Notes under the pieces: generated by a model
Database searches by the model: none
Told to the model about the DNA's origin: nothing
Seen by the model: only the letters and a program-made list of their open reading frames with translations
Program-made: the position numbers and the translations under genes
DNA from: Lentzea guizhouensis
GTDB lineage: Bacteria > Actinomycetota > Actinomycetes > Mycobacteriales > Pseudonocardiaceae
NCBI RefSeq assembly: GCF_001701025.1
Contig: NZ_CP016793.1
Span: 4,278,001 to 4,342,000, forward strand
Direction of reading: 5' to 3'
DNA length: 64,000 nucleotides
In this document: positions 18,306 to 28,373 of the stretch, piece after piece
Numbering within the stretch: position 1 is the stretch's first letter
Layout: every line of letters begins with the position of its first letter

Positions 18306-18799
18306 TTCTCCGACTGTACGGATTCCGGTGTTTCGGTCTTGTCAGACTCGGCGGCCGGCTCGTCGGATTCAGCCTTTTCGGCGGTCTCCGCCTCCTCGGC
18401 GTCCCGCGCGGCGGCCTTCTCCGCCTCCAGTGAGGCGTTCGGGTCCGGCACCAGGCCACCGCTGATCACCGACAGCGCCGGCAGGTGGATCATCCGCACG
18501 GCGGGCAGCGTCACCTCGGTGTCGTCCGACCTCACCGCCTTCAGCCAGCCCTTCTGGACCAGCCGGATGGACTTCAGCTCCGACCACCTCACGGTCGTCG
18601 AGCTGAACAGCCCGCGCGCGACGAGCTGCTCCTCGGTGGCCGTCGTGCGGTTGCGGACCACCCAGTAGGCGTAGCCGAGCGGGAGCACGTAGAGCGCCTG
18701 CAGTCCGGGAACCGCCCACGCCACAGGAGTCACGCAGATCGCGATCAAACATGCCGCGAGCAGGGCCGTTGCCGGAATGCGAAAGACGAGCTTCTTCAC
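18302..18799 (-). CDS. Membrane protein with bacterial PH domain (bPH_6 type)
   Basis: A 165-aa protein. Two hydrophobic helices near the N-terminus are followed by a PH-like domain (VVRNRTTATEEQLVARGLFSSTTVRWSELKSIRLVQKGWLKAVRSD) and a Glu/Ala/Thr-rich acidic tail of about 45 residues that is probably disordered. This arrangement is common in actinobacterial PF10756-type proteins of unknown role. The GTG start at 18799 is chosen because it begins the first hydrophobic segment. The stop overlaps the VKOR start. The gene diverges from the ilvB leader. Confidence 0.85.
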   Translation of the reverse strand: MKKLVFRIPATALLAACLIAICVTPVAWAVPGLQALYVLPLGYAYWVVRNRTTATEEQLVARGLFSSTTVRWSELKSIRLVQKGWLKAVRSDDTEVTLPAVRMIHLPALSVISGGLVPDPNASLEAEKAAARDAEEAETAEKAESDEPAAESDKTETPESVQSEK

Positions 18800-18847
18800 C
18801 CGGAGGATTGTTCCACGTCCACGATCCGGGAAATCCGTCCCGCAGAG

Positions 18848-18877
18848 TTGACGGCCTCTTGCGCGAGGCGATAACGT
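18848..18877 (+). promoter_or_regulatory. ilvBNC promoter
   Basis: TTGACG (18848-18853), an 18-nt spacer, then TAACGT (18872-18877). The leader-peptide ATG follows 7 nt after the -10 box, so transcription probably starts at or next to that ATG. Confidence 0.7.
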
Positions 18878-18884
18878 CCGCTTC

Positions 18885-18932
18885 ATGCAGCGCACGCTCG
18901 TTCTCGTACTTCTCAGGCGCGTCGACGCCTGA
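18885..18932 (+). CDS. ilvB leader peptide
   Basis: A 15-residue peptide, MQRTLVLVLLRRVDA, followed by TGA. It has four Leu and three Val codons, with LVLVLL consecutive, which suits sensing of leucyl- and valyl-tRNA. The last codons and stop lie in the left arm of a 12-bp hairpin. Leader-peptide attenuation of actinobacterial ilvB is established. This copy looks leaderless. Confidence 0.85.
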   Translation: MQRTLVLVLLRRVDA

Positions 18933-18957
18933 GCCGAACAGCCTGCGTCGACGCGCG
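18917..18957 (+). promoter_or_regulatory. Leader hairpin of the ilvB attenuator
   Basis: A perfect 12-bp stem, GCGCGTCGACGC (18917-18928) with GCGTCGACGCGC (18946-18957). The left arm overlaps the final leader codons, and the right arm ends 1 nt before the terminator, so a translating ribosome decides whether it forms. Confidence 0.75.
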
Positions 18958-18958
18958 A

Positions 18959-18997
18959 CCCTCGCACGACCCGTCTCTGGGTTGTCGAGGGTTTTTT
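18959..18997 (+). terminator. ilvB attenuator terminator
   Basis: A stem CCCTCG/CGAGGG extended by ACGACCC/GGGTTGT with one bulged C, then a run of six T. It is a classical intrinsic terminator 35 nt before the ilvB start. Confidence 0.85.
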
Positions 18998-19031
18998 CGT
19001 GTCCGGACCCCGATACCCACGAGGCAATGAG

Positions 19032-20864
19032 ATGACCAGCGCACCATCGCGACAGGCTTCCGAGCCCACGTCGCCCCGTCCAGGTCCGCGGCCCAAACCG
19101 GCTCCGCCCACCGGCGCGCCGATCCGGGTAACCGGTGCTCAGTCGCTCGTCCGCTCCCTTGAGGCGGTCGGGTGCGAGGTGGTCTTCGGCATTCCCGGCG
19201 GGACGATCCTCCCCGCGTACGACCCGTTGCTGGACTCGACGAAGGTCCGGCACATCCTGGTCCGCCACGAGCAGGGCGCCGGGCACGCCGCCACCGGGTA
19301 CGCGCAGGCCACCGGCAAGGTCGGCGTCTGCATGGCGACCTCGGGACCGGGCGCCACGAACCTCGTCACCCCGCTCGCGGACGCGAACATGGACTCCGTG
19401 CCCGTCGTCGCGATCACCGGCCAGCAGTCCCGGCCGCTGATCGGCACGGACGCCTTCCAGGAGGCGGACATCTGCGGCATCACGATGCCCATCACCAAGC
19501 ACAACGTGCTCGTGACCGACGCCGCGGAGATCCCGCGGGCGATCGCGGAGGCGTTCCACATCGCGGCGACCGGCCGACCCGGCCCGGTCCTCGTCGACAT
19601 CCCCAAGGACGTGCTGCAGGAGACCACCAGCTTCTCCTGGCCGCCCGACCTGCGCCTGCCCGGTTACCGGCCGACGACCCGGCCGCACGGCAAGCAGGTG
19701 CGCGAAGCCGCCAAGCTGATCGTCAGCGCCCGCAAGCCCGTCCTGTACGTGGGTGGCGGCGTCATCAAGGCCGACGCCCACGCCGAGCTGCTGCGCCTGG
19801 CCGAGGACACCGGCATCCCGGTCGTCACCACGCTGATGGCGCGCGGGGCGTTCCCGGACTCGCACCAGCAGCACCTCGGCATGCCCGGCATGCACGGCAC
19901 CGTCGCCGCCGTGGCCGCGATGCAGAAGTCGGACCTGCTGATCGCGCTGGGCGCCCGGTTCGACGACCGCGTCACGGGCCAGCTGTCGTCGTTCGCCCCG
20001 GACGCGCAGATCATCCACGCCGACATCGACCCGGCCGAGATCTCCAAGAACCGCCGTGCGGACGTCCCGATCGTGGGCGACTGCAAGGAGATCATCACCG
20101 AGCTGATCGACGCCGTGCGCGCCGAGCGCGAGACGGCCAAGGCCGTCGACCTCGCGCCGTGGTGGGAGAACCTGAACTCGATCCGCGAGACGTTCCCGCT
20201 GGGCTACAACTGGCCCGACGACGGCACGCTGTCGCCGCAGTACGTCATCGAGCGCATCGGTCAGCTGTCGCCGGCGGACACGATCTACACCGCGGGCGTC
20301 GGCCAGCACCAGATGTGGGCCGCGCAGTTCGTGAAGTACGAGCACCCGCGCACGTGGATCAACTCCGGCGGCCTGGGCACGATGGGCTTCGCCGTTCCCG
20401 CCGCCATGGGCATCAAGGCCGGTGAGCCGGGCCGCACGGTGTGGGCCATCGACGGCGACGGCTGCTTCCAGATGACGAACCAGGAGCTCGCCACCTGCGC
20501 CATCGAGGGGCTGCCGGTCAAGATCGCCGTCATCAACAACGGCAACCTGGGCATGGTCCGCCAGTGGCAGAACCTGTTCTACGGCGAGCGGTACTCCAAC
20601 ACGGATCTGGGGACGCACAAGCACCGCATCCCAGACTTCAAGCTCCTGGCGGAGGCGCTCGGGTGCGCCGGCCTGCGGGCCGAGTCGCGCGAGGAGGTGG
20701 ACGACGTGATCGCGAAGGCGCTGGAGATCAACGACCGTCCGGTCGTCGTCGACTTCGTCGTCGGCAAGGACGCCCAGGTGTGGCCGATGGTCGCCGCCGG
20801 CACCGGCAACTCCGAGATCATGGCCGCCCGCGGCATCCGCCCCCTGTTCGACGAGGATCTGTGA
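19032..20864 (+). CDS. ilvB: Acetolactate synthase, large (catalytic) subunit
   Basis: A 610-aa TPP-dependent enzyme that makes acetolactate or acetohydroxybutyrate, the first common step of valine/leucine and isoleucine synthesis. The catalytic glutamate lies in [18 protein letters not shown]- and TPP-binding parts are visible, including [16 protein letters not shown] with a downstream [12 protein letters not shown]. The first 35 residues are a Pro/Ser-rich extension typical of actinobacteria. The ATG at 19032 has GAGG 7 nt upstream. The stop overlaps the ilvN start (TGATG). Expression is controlled by the upstream attenuator. Confidence 0.97.
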   Translation: MTSAPSRQASEPTSPRPGPRPKPAPPTGAPIRVTGAQSLVRSLEAVGCEVVFGIPGGTILPAYDPLLDSTKVRHILVRHEQGAGHAATGYAQATGKVGVCMATSGPGATNLVTPLADANMDSVPVVAITGQQSRPLIGTDAFQEADICGITMPITKHNVLVTDAAEIPRAIAEAFHIAATGRPGPVLVDIPKDVLQETTSFSWPPDLRLPGYRPTTRPHGKQVREAAKLIVSARKPVLYVGGGVIKADAHAELLRLAEDTGIPVVTTLMARGAFPDSHQQHLGMPGMHGTVAAVAAMQKSDLLIALGARFDDRVTGQLSSFAPDAQIIHADIDPAEISKNRRADVPIVGDCKEIITELIDAVRAERETAKAVDLAPWWENLNSIRETFPLGYNWPDDGTLSPQYVIERIGQLSPADTIYTAGVGQHQMWAAQFVKYEHPRTWINSGGLGTMGFAVPAAMGIKAGEPGRTVWAIDGDGCFQMTNQELATCAIEGLPVKIAVINNGNLGMVRQWQNLFYGERYSNTDLGTHKHRIPDFKLLAEALGCAGLRAESREEVDDVIAKALEINDRPVVVDFVVGKDAQVWPMVAAGTGNSEIMAARGIRPLFDEDL

Positions 20865-21370
20865 TGACCAGGCACACGCTGAGCGTTTTGGTCGAGGACA
20901 AGCCCGGTGTGCTCGCGCGCGTCGCCGGTCTGTTCTCCCGCCGCGGCTTCAACATCGAGTCGCTGGCGGTCGGCCGCACCGAGTACCCCGACATCTCCCG
21001 CATGACCATCGTCGTGTCGGTCGACGAGCTGCCGCTGGAGCAGGTCACCAAGCAGCTCAACAAGCTCATCAACGTCATCAAGATCGTGGAGCTGGAGCCG
21101 GCGGCCTCCGTCCAACGGCAGCTGGTGCTCATCAAGGTCCGCGCGGACGCCACCGTGCGGTCGCAGGTCCTCGAGACCGTGCAGCTCTTCCGCGCCAAGG
21201 TCGTCGACGTGTCGCCGGAGGCGGTCACGATCGAGGCCACCGGCACGTCTGAGAAGCTCGACGCGTTGCTGCGCATGCTGGAGCCCTACGGGCTTCGCGA
21301 GATCGTCCAGTCCGGCATGGTCGCCATCGGCCGTGGCGCTCGTTCCATCACCGCCACCGCGGTTCGTTAA
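20864..21370 (+). CDS. ilvN: Acetolactate synthase, small (regulatory) subunit
   Basis: The 168-aa regulatory subunit that activates IlvB and confers valine feedback inhibition. The N-terminal ACT domain is clear (TLSVLVEDKPGVLARVAGLFSRRGFNIESLAVG, valine site at the GVLARV loop), followed by the C-terminal ACT-like half ending PYGLREIVQSGMVAIGRG. Length is normal. The ATG overlaps the ilvB stop, so the subunits are translationally coupled, in line with a fixed stoichiometry. Confidence 0.97.
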   Translation: MTRHTLSVLVEDKPGVLARVAGLFSRRGFNIESLAVGRTEYPDISRMTIVVSVDELPLEQVTKQLNKLINVIKIVELEPAASVQRQLVLIKVRADATVRSQVLETVQLFRAKVVDVSPEAVTIEATGTSEKLDALLRMLEPYGLREIVQSGMVAIGRGARSITATAVR

Positions 21371-21387
21371 GCACTTCTGAGAGATAG

Positions 21388-22410
<1,023 letters not shown>

Positions 22411-22431
22411 TTGGTCTGTTGGACTGATTTT

Positions 22432-22466
22432 CGAACGGCCCGCAGCTCAGCGCTGCGGGCCGTTCG
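22432..22466 (+). terminator. Terminator of the ilvBNC operon
   Basis: A perfect 15-bp stem (22432-22446 with 22452-22466) with a 5-nt loop, 21 nt after the ilvC stop. Confidence 0.85.
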
Positions 22467-22477
22467 CCCGCATCCGC

Positions 22478-22483
22478 TAGCTT
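22478..22483 (+). promoter_or_regulatory. -10 box TAGCTT for leaderless DUF397 gene
   Basis: TAGCTT lies 8 nt before the ATG at 22492, and no Shine-Dalgarno is present. Confidence 0.4.
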
Positions 22484-22491
22484 CTGGACCC

Positions 22492-22767
22492 ATGACCGAC
22501 AGCGCGCCGATCTTCGACAACAAAGCGCACGTGCGTGGCAACCTGGATCTGAGCGGCGCCGTCTGGCAGCGCCCGCCCGGCCCTCCGTCCGAGGGCGGCG
22601 ACGCCGAGATCGCCGAGGTGCGGCACACCGACGGCGCCACCTACATCGCGATGCGCAACTCCCAGCGACCCGAGTCGGTGCTCGTGTTCACCATGTCGGA
22701 GTGGGACGCGTTCCTGGCCGGCGTGCGGGACGGCGAGTTCAACCTCCCCGAGGACCAGGCGCGGTAA
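22492..22767 (+). CDS. DUF397 domain protein
   Basis: A 91-aa protein with the DUF397 signature in its C-terminal half (IAMRNSQRPESVLVFTMSEW followed by AFLAGVRDGEF). DUF397 proteins are abundant in actinomycetes, where they are usually paired with a helix-turn-helix regulator of the WhiJ/AbaA-like type and tune development or antibiotic production. No such regulator is adjacent here, so this is an orphan copy. The N-terminal 50 residues are atypical for the family. The start is supported by a leaderless-type TAGCTT box. Confidence 0.85.
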   Translation: MTDSAPIFDNKAHVRGNLDLSGAVWQRPPGPPSEGGDAEIAEVRHTDGATYIAMRNSQRPESVLVFTMSEWDAFLAGVRDGEFNLPEDQAR

Positions 22768-22950
22768 CCAGCGCAAACCCCGTCCCATCCCACAGGACAC
22801 CGGCAGTGACCTGAGCCACCCGCCGGAAGCCGCGTGCAAGGCCGGTGTCTATGCTCGTTAACAGTCCGGACACATTGCGGTGCCCGGTCGGCGCGGGCCA
22901 GCCGCCCCCGACCACGCCCGCGCCCCACGATCCGACCGTTCCTGGGAGCG

Positions 22951-24546
22951 ATGTCCGTGACCAACACGAGCCGACCTGTTGTCCTCATCGCCGAGAAGCT
23001 GGCACCGTCCGTTCTGGACGCACTCGGTGACGGCGTGGAAGTGCGCCACGTAGACGGCACCGACCGCGCGGCCCTCCTCGAGGCCGTCGCGGACGCGGAC
23101 GCCCTCCTCGTCAGGTCCGCCACCCAGGTCAACGCCGAGGTGTTCGCCGCCACCCGCAAGCTGAAGGTCGTGGCCCGCGCGGGCGTCGGCCTGGACAACG
23201 TCGAGGTGCCCGCCGCCACGGCCAACGGCGTGATGGTCGTCAACGCGCCGACGTCCAACATCGTGTCGGCCGCCGAGCACGCGGTGGCGCTGCTGCTGTC
23301 CGTCGCGCGCCAGATCCCGGCCGCGCACGAGACGCTGCAGAACCACGAGTGGAAGCGCTCCAAGTTCAACGGCGTCGAGATCAACGGCAAGACCGTCGGC
23401 GTGGTGGGCCTCGGCAAGATCGGCCAGCTGTTCGCGCAGCGCATCGCCGCGTTCGGCGTCGAGCTCATCGCCTACGACCCGTACGTCTCGGCCGCGCGCG
23501 CCGCCCAGCTCGGCATCGAGCTCGTCAGCCTCGAGGAGCTGCTGGAGCGCGCCGACGCGATCAGCATCCACCTGCCGAAGACCCCGGAGACCAAGGGCCT
23601 CATCGGTGCGGAGCAGCTCGCGAAGGCCAAGCGCGGCGTCATCATCGTCAACGCTGCCCGCGGTGGCCTCATCGACGAGGAAGCCCTTGCCGAGGCCGTG
23701 AAGGAGGGTCAGGTCGGCGGCGCCGGCATCGACGTCTTCTCCACCGAGCCCACGACCGAGAGCCCGCTGTTCGGCGTGCCGGGCATCGTCGTCACCCCGC
23801 ACCTGGGCGCGTCCACCGCCGAGGCGCAGGACCGCGCGGGCACCGACGTCGCGAAGAGCACCATCCTCGCGCTCGCCGGCGAGTTCGTGCCGGACGCCGT
23901 CAACGTCCAGGGCGGCGCGGTCGGCGAGGAGGTCCGCCCGTACCTGCCGCTGGTGCAGAAGCTCGGCACCGTCCTCAGTGCACTCTCGCCCAAGGCGCCG
24001 ACCAGCGTCACCGTCGAGGTCCGCGGCGAACTGTCCAATGAGGACGTCGAGATCCTGCCGCTGGCCGCGCTGCGCGGTGTCTTCTCCAAGGTCGTCGAGT
24101 CGCAGGTGACGTTCGTGAACGCGCCGAGCCTCGCCGCGGACCTGGGCGTGAGCGTCGAGCTCACCAAGGAGACCGAGAGCCCGAACCACCGCAGCCTCGT
24201 CACGGTCAGGGCCGTGCAGGCCGACGGCACCACGAACAGCGTCTCCGGCACGGTCAGCGGCATCGCCCAGGTCGAGAAGCTGGTGAACATCAACGGCCGC
24301 AACTTCGACCTCCGCGCCGAAGGCACCGTGCTGCTGCTGGAGTACCCGGACCGTCCGGGCGTCATGGGCACGGTCGGCACGCTGCTCGGCGAGGCCGGCG
24401 TGAACATCGAGGCCGCGCAGATCAGCCAGACCGGCAGCGACGCCGTCATGGTGCTGCGGGTGGACCGCCCGGTGGACACCGCGGTGCTCGACCCGATCGG
24501 TGCCGCCGTGGGCGCGCGCACCGTCCGCTCCGTCGACTTCGGATAG
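22951..24546 (+). CDS. serA: D-3-phosphoglycerate dehydrogenase
   Basis: A 531-aa enzyme for the first step of serine synthesis. It has a 2-hydroxyacid dehydrogenase core (GVVGLGKIGQLFAQR Rossmann motif near residue 150; Arg in NAARGGLIDEEAL; His in VTPHLGASTAEAQ), an intervening allosteric-substrate-binding domain (about residues 315-450) and a C-terminal ACT domain (LLLEYPDRPGVMGTVGTLLG). This is the long type-1 form that is serine-inhibited in mycobacteria. ATG 22951 is preferred; GTG 22957 is possible. The 183-nt upstream gap contains a TATGCT box at 22850. A hairpin terminator follows. Confidence 0.96.
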   Translation: MSVTNTSRPVVLIAEKLAPSVLDALGDGVEVRHVDGTDRAALLEAVADADALLVRSATQVNAEVFAATRKLKVVARAGVGLDNVEVPAATANGVMVVNAPTSNIVSAAEHAVALLLSVARQIPAAHETLQNHEWKRSKFNGVEINGKTVGVVGLGKIGQLFAQRIAAFGVELIAYDPYVSAARAAQLGIELVSLEELLERADAISIHLPKTPETKGLIGAEQLAKAKRGVIIVNAARGGLIDEEALAEAVKEGQVGGAGIDVFSTEPTTESPLFGVPGIVVTPHLGASTAEAQDRAGTDVAKSTILALAGEFVPDAVNVQGGAVGEEVRPYLPLVQKLGTVLSALSPKAPTSVTVEVRGELSNEDVEILPLAALRGVFSKVVESQVTFVNAPSLAADLGVSVELTKETESPNHRSLVTVRAVQADGTTNSVSGTVSGIAQVEKLVNINGRNFDLRAEGTVLLLEYPDRPGVMGTVGTLLGEAGVNIEAAQISQTGSDAVMVLRVDRPVDTAVLDPIGAAVGARTVRSVDFG

Positions 24547-24557
24547 TCACGACAAAC

Positions 24558-24587
24558 CGGGAGGGGGACCTCGAAGTCCCCTTCCCG
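24558..24587 (+). terminator. Terminator after serA
   Basis: An 11-bp stem with one G-U pair (24558-24568 with 24577-24587), 11 nt after the serA stop. Confidence 0.75.
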
Positions 24588-24771
24588 TGGCTATCGTCAT
24601 TCACAACGAAGTCGTAACAGGCAACTATCCGTAGACCACATTCATACTTTCGGGGCAATCGCAGAGCCACTATCAGCGATTAGCGTCCCCACGAGGTTGA
24701 CCCGGTGCCGTAGAGGGCTCGGCACTGTTTTCACTCGGGTCGAAGGCACACACCTCGGTTGGGGCAACGTT

Positions 24772-27700
24772 GTGAAAAGACGATCAAGTCTGGTGGTGTT
24801 CTCCGCCATCACCTCACTGCTGATCGCACCTGCCACGGCACAGGCGCAGAGCGAACCGCTCGCGCAGCCGGTCAAGGGTGCGCGGGGGTTGGACGCGGAC
24901 GCTCTGCAGCTCAAGGTTTCTCCCCGGTTGAACTCCTCCGGCAAGGTCACCGCGTTCGTCGCGCTGGACCGCAAGCCCGCCGTCGACGCGTTCACGGAGA
25001 AGCAGGGCCAGGGCAAGGAGGCGCAGAAGCAGGCCGCCAAACAGGCGAAGAACGACACGTCGGCCGCTGTCGACGGGGTCGTCGGTGAGCTGAAGGCCAA
25101 GGACTCGGCCACCAAGGAGCTCTACCGCACCTCCAACGGCGTTCCCGGCGTCGTCGTGACGGCGGACGCGGCGAAGGTGCGCGAGCTCGCCCAGCGCCCC
25201 GACGTCGTCGCGGTCTACCCGGTCGTCCCGAAGAAGCGCGACAACTCCAACGCCGTGCAGCTCACCAGGGTCGTCAACACCTGGCAGCAGTACGGCAAGC
25301 TCGGTGACGACATCCGGGTCGGCATCATCGACACCGGCGTCGACTACACCCACGCGAACTTCGGCGGACCCGGCACGGTCGAGGCGTTCAAGGCCGTCGA
25401 CCCGCGCAAGGCGGACCCGAACTTCCCGACCGCCAAGGTCGTCGGCGGCTACGACTTCGTGGGCGAGGACTACGACGGGGAGAGCAAGGACCCGGCGATC
25501 AACACGCCGAAGCCCGACCCCAACCCGATCGACTGCAACGGCCACGGCTCGCACGTCGCCGGCACCACGGCCGGTTTCGGTGAGAACGCCGACGGCAGCA
25601 CCTTCCAGGGTGACTACACCAAGCTGAACGCCGACTCCCTCAACGCGATGAAGATCGGCCCCGGCACCGCGCCGAAGGCCTTGATCTACGCGCTGAAGGT
25701 CTTCGGCTGCGACGGCTCGACCAACGTCACCTCGCAGGCGCTCGACTGGTCGCTCGACCCCGACGGCGACGGTGACTTCTCCGACCACCTCGACGTGGTC
25801 AACCTGTCGCTCGGCTCCGACTACGGCGCACCGGACGACCCCGACAGCCTCTTCGTGAAGAAGCTGTACCGCCACGGCGTCATGCCGGTGTTCTCCGCGG
25901 GCAACGGCGGCGACCTCTACGACATCGGCGGCTCGCCGGGCAACACGCCCGAGGCGCTGACGGTGGCGTCCGTGCGCGACTCGTACGTGCTGCGCGACGG
26001 CGCCGAGGTGGTCGGCCAGGGCCTCAAGCCCGGTCAGTACAGCCAGAGCTTCGCGGGCTACCTCGGCTACGACAAGACGCTGCCCGTGGTGAAGCTGACG
26101 CAGGCGGGCAACCTCGACGGCTGCCAGCCGGTCACCGATGCGGTCGCGGGCAAGTTCGTGTGGCTGGAGTGGGACGACAACGACGCGACGCGCCGCTGTG
26201 GTTCGGCCGCCCGCGCGAACAACGTGCAGGCCGCCGGTGGTGCCGGTGTGCTGCTGTCCTCCACCCTGAACAACTTCGCGGCCGGCATCGCGGGCAACAC
26301 CGCCATCCCGATGTTCCAGTTCACCGGTGACGCCACCGCCTCGGTGCGCCCGGCGCTGAACGCAGGCACGCTGACCGTCCGCCTCGCGGGCGAGCTGCGC
26401 AGCTCGACGCCGACCTACGACCAGTCCATTTCGGACACGCCGAGCTCGTTCACGAGCCGCGGCACCCGCGGTCAGTCGATCAAGCCGGACGTCGCGGCGC
26501 CCGGTGACACGATCTCCTCGACCGCCGTGGGCTCGGGCAACGACCGCTCGGTCATCTCCGGCACCTCGATGGCGGCCCCGCACGTCGCCGGCATCGCGGC
26601 CCTGGTGCGCCAGACGCACCCGGACTGGTCGCTGGAGGAGGTCAAGGCCTCCATCATGAACACCGCCGGTGCGGACGTGCAGGAGGGCGGCAAGACCTTC
26701 GCCCCCAACCGCGTCGGCACGGGCCGCGTGGACGCCAAGTCCGCGCTGGACAACCAGGTGCTGGCGTTCGTCGAGGACGACCCCGGCTACGTGAGCGCGA
26801 ACTTCGGCACCGTCGAGGTCGCCCGCCCGGTCACGAAGACCAAGACGATCAAGATCGTCAACAAGTCGACGAAGCCGGTGGAGTACCGGGTCGGCTACAC
26901 CGCCGCCACGACGATCCCCGGCGTCAGCTACGAGCTCTCGCAGGACAAGGTCAAGCTGAGCCCGCGCGGCATCGCCCGCGTGAAGGTGACGCTGAAGATC
27001 ACCGACCCGAAGGCGCTGCGCAAGACGGTCGACCCGACCGTCGTTCCCACGCAGCTCGACGTGCCGCGCCAGTTCCTCGCCGACGCCTCCGGCCGCGTGA
27101 CCCTCACGCCGACCGCCGGCGCCACGGTGCCGCTGCGCCTGTCGGTCTACGCCGCGCCCAAGCCGGTGGCCGACATCAGCACGTTCCCGTCGCTGAAGTT
27201 CCGCGGCAACGACAAGCAGGCCGTGCTGAACCTCAACGGCCGCGGCGTCGACCAGGGCACCGGCTCGCAGGCGTACCGCTCGCTGGTCAGCGTCCTGGAG
27301 CTGCAGGCGTCCTCGCCGAAGCTGCGCGAGTGCCGCCGCAACGTCACCGAGAACTGCGCGCTCAACGACACCGCCAAGGGCGGCGACCTGCGCCACGTCG
27401 GCGCGGCCTCCACGGCGCCGCTCGCCAAGGCGCAGGGCAGGCCCGAGGAGTCGCTGCTCGCGTTCGGTGTCGCGACGTGGGGCAACTGGTACAACCTCGG
27501 CATCAACACCGTCCCGTTCGTCGACATCGACACCACCGGTGACGGGGTCGCGGACTTCGAGACGTTCGCGACGCGCCTGACCGACACCGACCTGCTGGTG
27601 GCGACCACGGTCGACCTGAAGACGGGCCTGGAGGTCGACATCCAGCCGGTCAACGGCCAGTGGGGCGACGTCGACACGAACACCGCCGACACCAACGTCG

Positions 27701-28056
27701 CGGTCCTGCCGGTGCTGCTCACCGCACTGGGCATCGACCCGGCGAAGGACACGTCGCGGATCTCGTACACCGTCGGCACCGCGGGGTACTACGTGGCGCC
27801 GGGCAACGCGAACGGCCTGATCGACGTCATCGACCGCCCGCTGTCCTTCGACCCGCTCAAGCCGGGTCTGTGGGTGCAGGGCGGCGGCGACGCGGCCCTG
27901 TCGTACCTCGCGAAGCCGGGCACCGCGCTCGTGGTGAACCGGGACGCGAAGGCGCTGGAGGCTGACAAGTCCGAGGGCCTGCTCGTGCTCAACCACCACA
28001 ACGCCAGCGGCGACCGCGCGTCGGTCGTCACCGTCCGAGGCTCGGGCCGCTCCTAG
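24772..28056 (+). CDS. Secreted subtilisin-like serine protease (S8) with PA insert
   Basis: A 1094-aa exported protease. A signal peptide (VKRRSSLVVFSAITSLLIAP..AQAQ) precedes an I9-type inhibitor prodomain (about residues 55-155). The S8 catalytic triad is intact: Asp187 in IIDTGVDY, His258 in NGHGSHVAGT and Ser599 in SGTSMAAPHVAG. A protease-associated (PA) insert lies between His and Ser, and the C-terminal 450 residues are beta-rich, Fn3-like. The GTG start at 24772 begins the signal peptide, with GGGG upstream. The 225-nt region before it holds no other gene; a TTGACC at about 24699 is a possible -35. It breaks the amino-acid biosynthesis block between serA and leuB. Confidence 0.93.
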   Translation: MKRRSSLVVFSAITSLLIAPATAQAQSEPLAQPVKGARGLDADALQLKVSPRLNSSGKVTAFVALDRKPAVDAFTEKQGQGKEAQKQAAKQAKNDTSAAVDGVVGELKAKDSATKELYRTSNGVPGVVVTADAAKVRELAQRPDVVAVYPVVPKKRDNSNAVQLTRVVNTWQQYGKLGDDIRVGIIDTGVDYTHANFGGPGTVEAFKAVDPRKADPNFPTAKVVGGYDFVGEDYDGESKDPAINTPKPDPNPIDCNGHGSHVAGTTAGFGENADGSTFQGDYTKLNADSLNAMKIGPGTAPKALIYALKVFGCDGSTNVTSQALDWSLDPDGDGDFSDHLDVVNLSLGSDYGAPDDPDSLFVKKLYRHGVMPVFSAGNGGDLYDIGGSPGNTPEALTVASVRDSYVLRDGAEVVGQGLKPGQYSQSFAGYLGYDKTLPVVKLTQAGNLDGCQPVTDAVAGKFVWLEWDDNDATRRCGSAARANNVQAAGGAGVLLSSTLNNFAAGIAGNTAIPMFQFTGDATASVRPALNAGTLTVRLAGELRSSTPTYDQSISDTPSSFTSRGTRGQSIKPDVAAPGDTISSTAVGSGNDRSVISGTSMAAPHVAGIAALVRQTHPDWSLEEVKASIMNTAGADVQEGGKTFAPNRVGTGRVDAKSALDNQVLAFVEDDPGYVSANFGTVEVARPVTKTKTIKIVNKSTKPVEYRVGYTAATTIPGVSYELSQDKVKLSPRGIARVKVTLKITDPKALRKTVDPTVVPTQLDVPRQFLADASGRVTLTPTAGATVPLRLSVYAAPKPVADISTFPSLKFRGNDKQAVLNLNGRGVDQGTGSQAYRSLVSVLELQASSPKLRECRRNVTENCALNDTAKGGDLRHVGAASTAPLAKAQGRPEESLLAFGVATWGNWYNLGINTVPFVDIDTTGDGVADFETFATRLTDTDLLVATTVDLKTGLEVDIQPVNGQWGDVDTNTADTNVAVLPVLLTALGIDPAKDTSRISYTVGTAGYYVAPGNANGLIDVIDRPLSFDPLKPGLWVQGGGDAALSYLAKPGTALVVNRDAKALEADKSEGLLVLNHHNASGDRASVVTVRGSGRS

Positions 28057-28082
28057 CTCCCGCTCCTCCGACCTTTTGAGGA

Positions 28083-28135
28083 GCCACGCGGGGGCCCCGC
28101 GTTTCCCTGAGGGGAACGCGGGGCCCCCGCGTGGC
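28083..28135. terminator. Long GC-rich hairpin after the subtilase
   Basis: A 21-bp perfect outer stem (28083-28103 with 28115-28135), continued by about four more pairs to a 3-nt loop. The arm core is the same as in the hairpin at 11763-11815. Confidence 0.85.
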
Positions 28136-28373
28136 ATTGCGGTGAAAGTGGGGTCACTGCGAGGAACTGCCGGGTGTCACCCCTTGACGGGACCCCGTTC
28201 CTGCGATCGAGTGACACCCGAAAGTGCGGAATGGGCCGTGTGGGTGTCCCGCAGTACGGGAGAGATAACCCCGAAGGGGTGTCCGGCATGCGGCGAGTGG
28301 CCGCGATGCCGGTAGCCTTTCGCGAAGGAAAGTAGTCCCACCAATTGGGGACTGACACCTGGGAGGTGTGTGG
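28136..28373 (+). promoter_or_regulatory. Non-coding leuB upstream region with repeated GGTGTC motifs
   Basis: This gene-free stretch holds a 10-bp inverted repeat CGGGTGTCAC (28171-28180) / GTGACACCCG (28211-28220) that flanks a TTGACG. Further GGTGTC-type copies lie downstream at about 28250, 28277 and, inverted, 28354. A GATAAC box lies near 28264 and a TAGCCT box at about 28313. The repeats suggest regulator binding sites; which promoter box is used is not clear. Confidence 0.45.

Noticed and set aside
22845..23030. Possible leader peptide upstream of serA
   Set aside because: The frame runs past the serA start, has no run of regulatory codons and no terminator follows.
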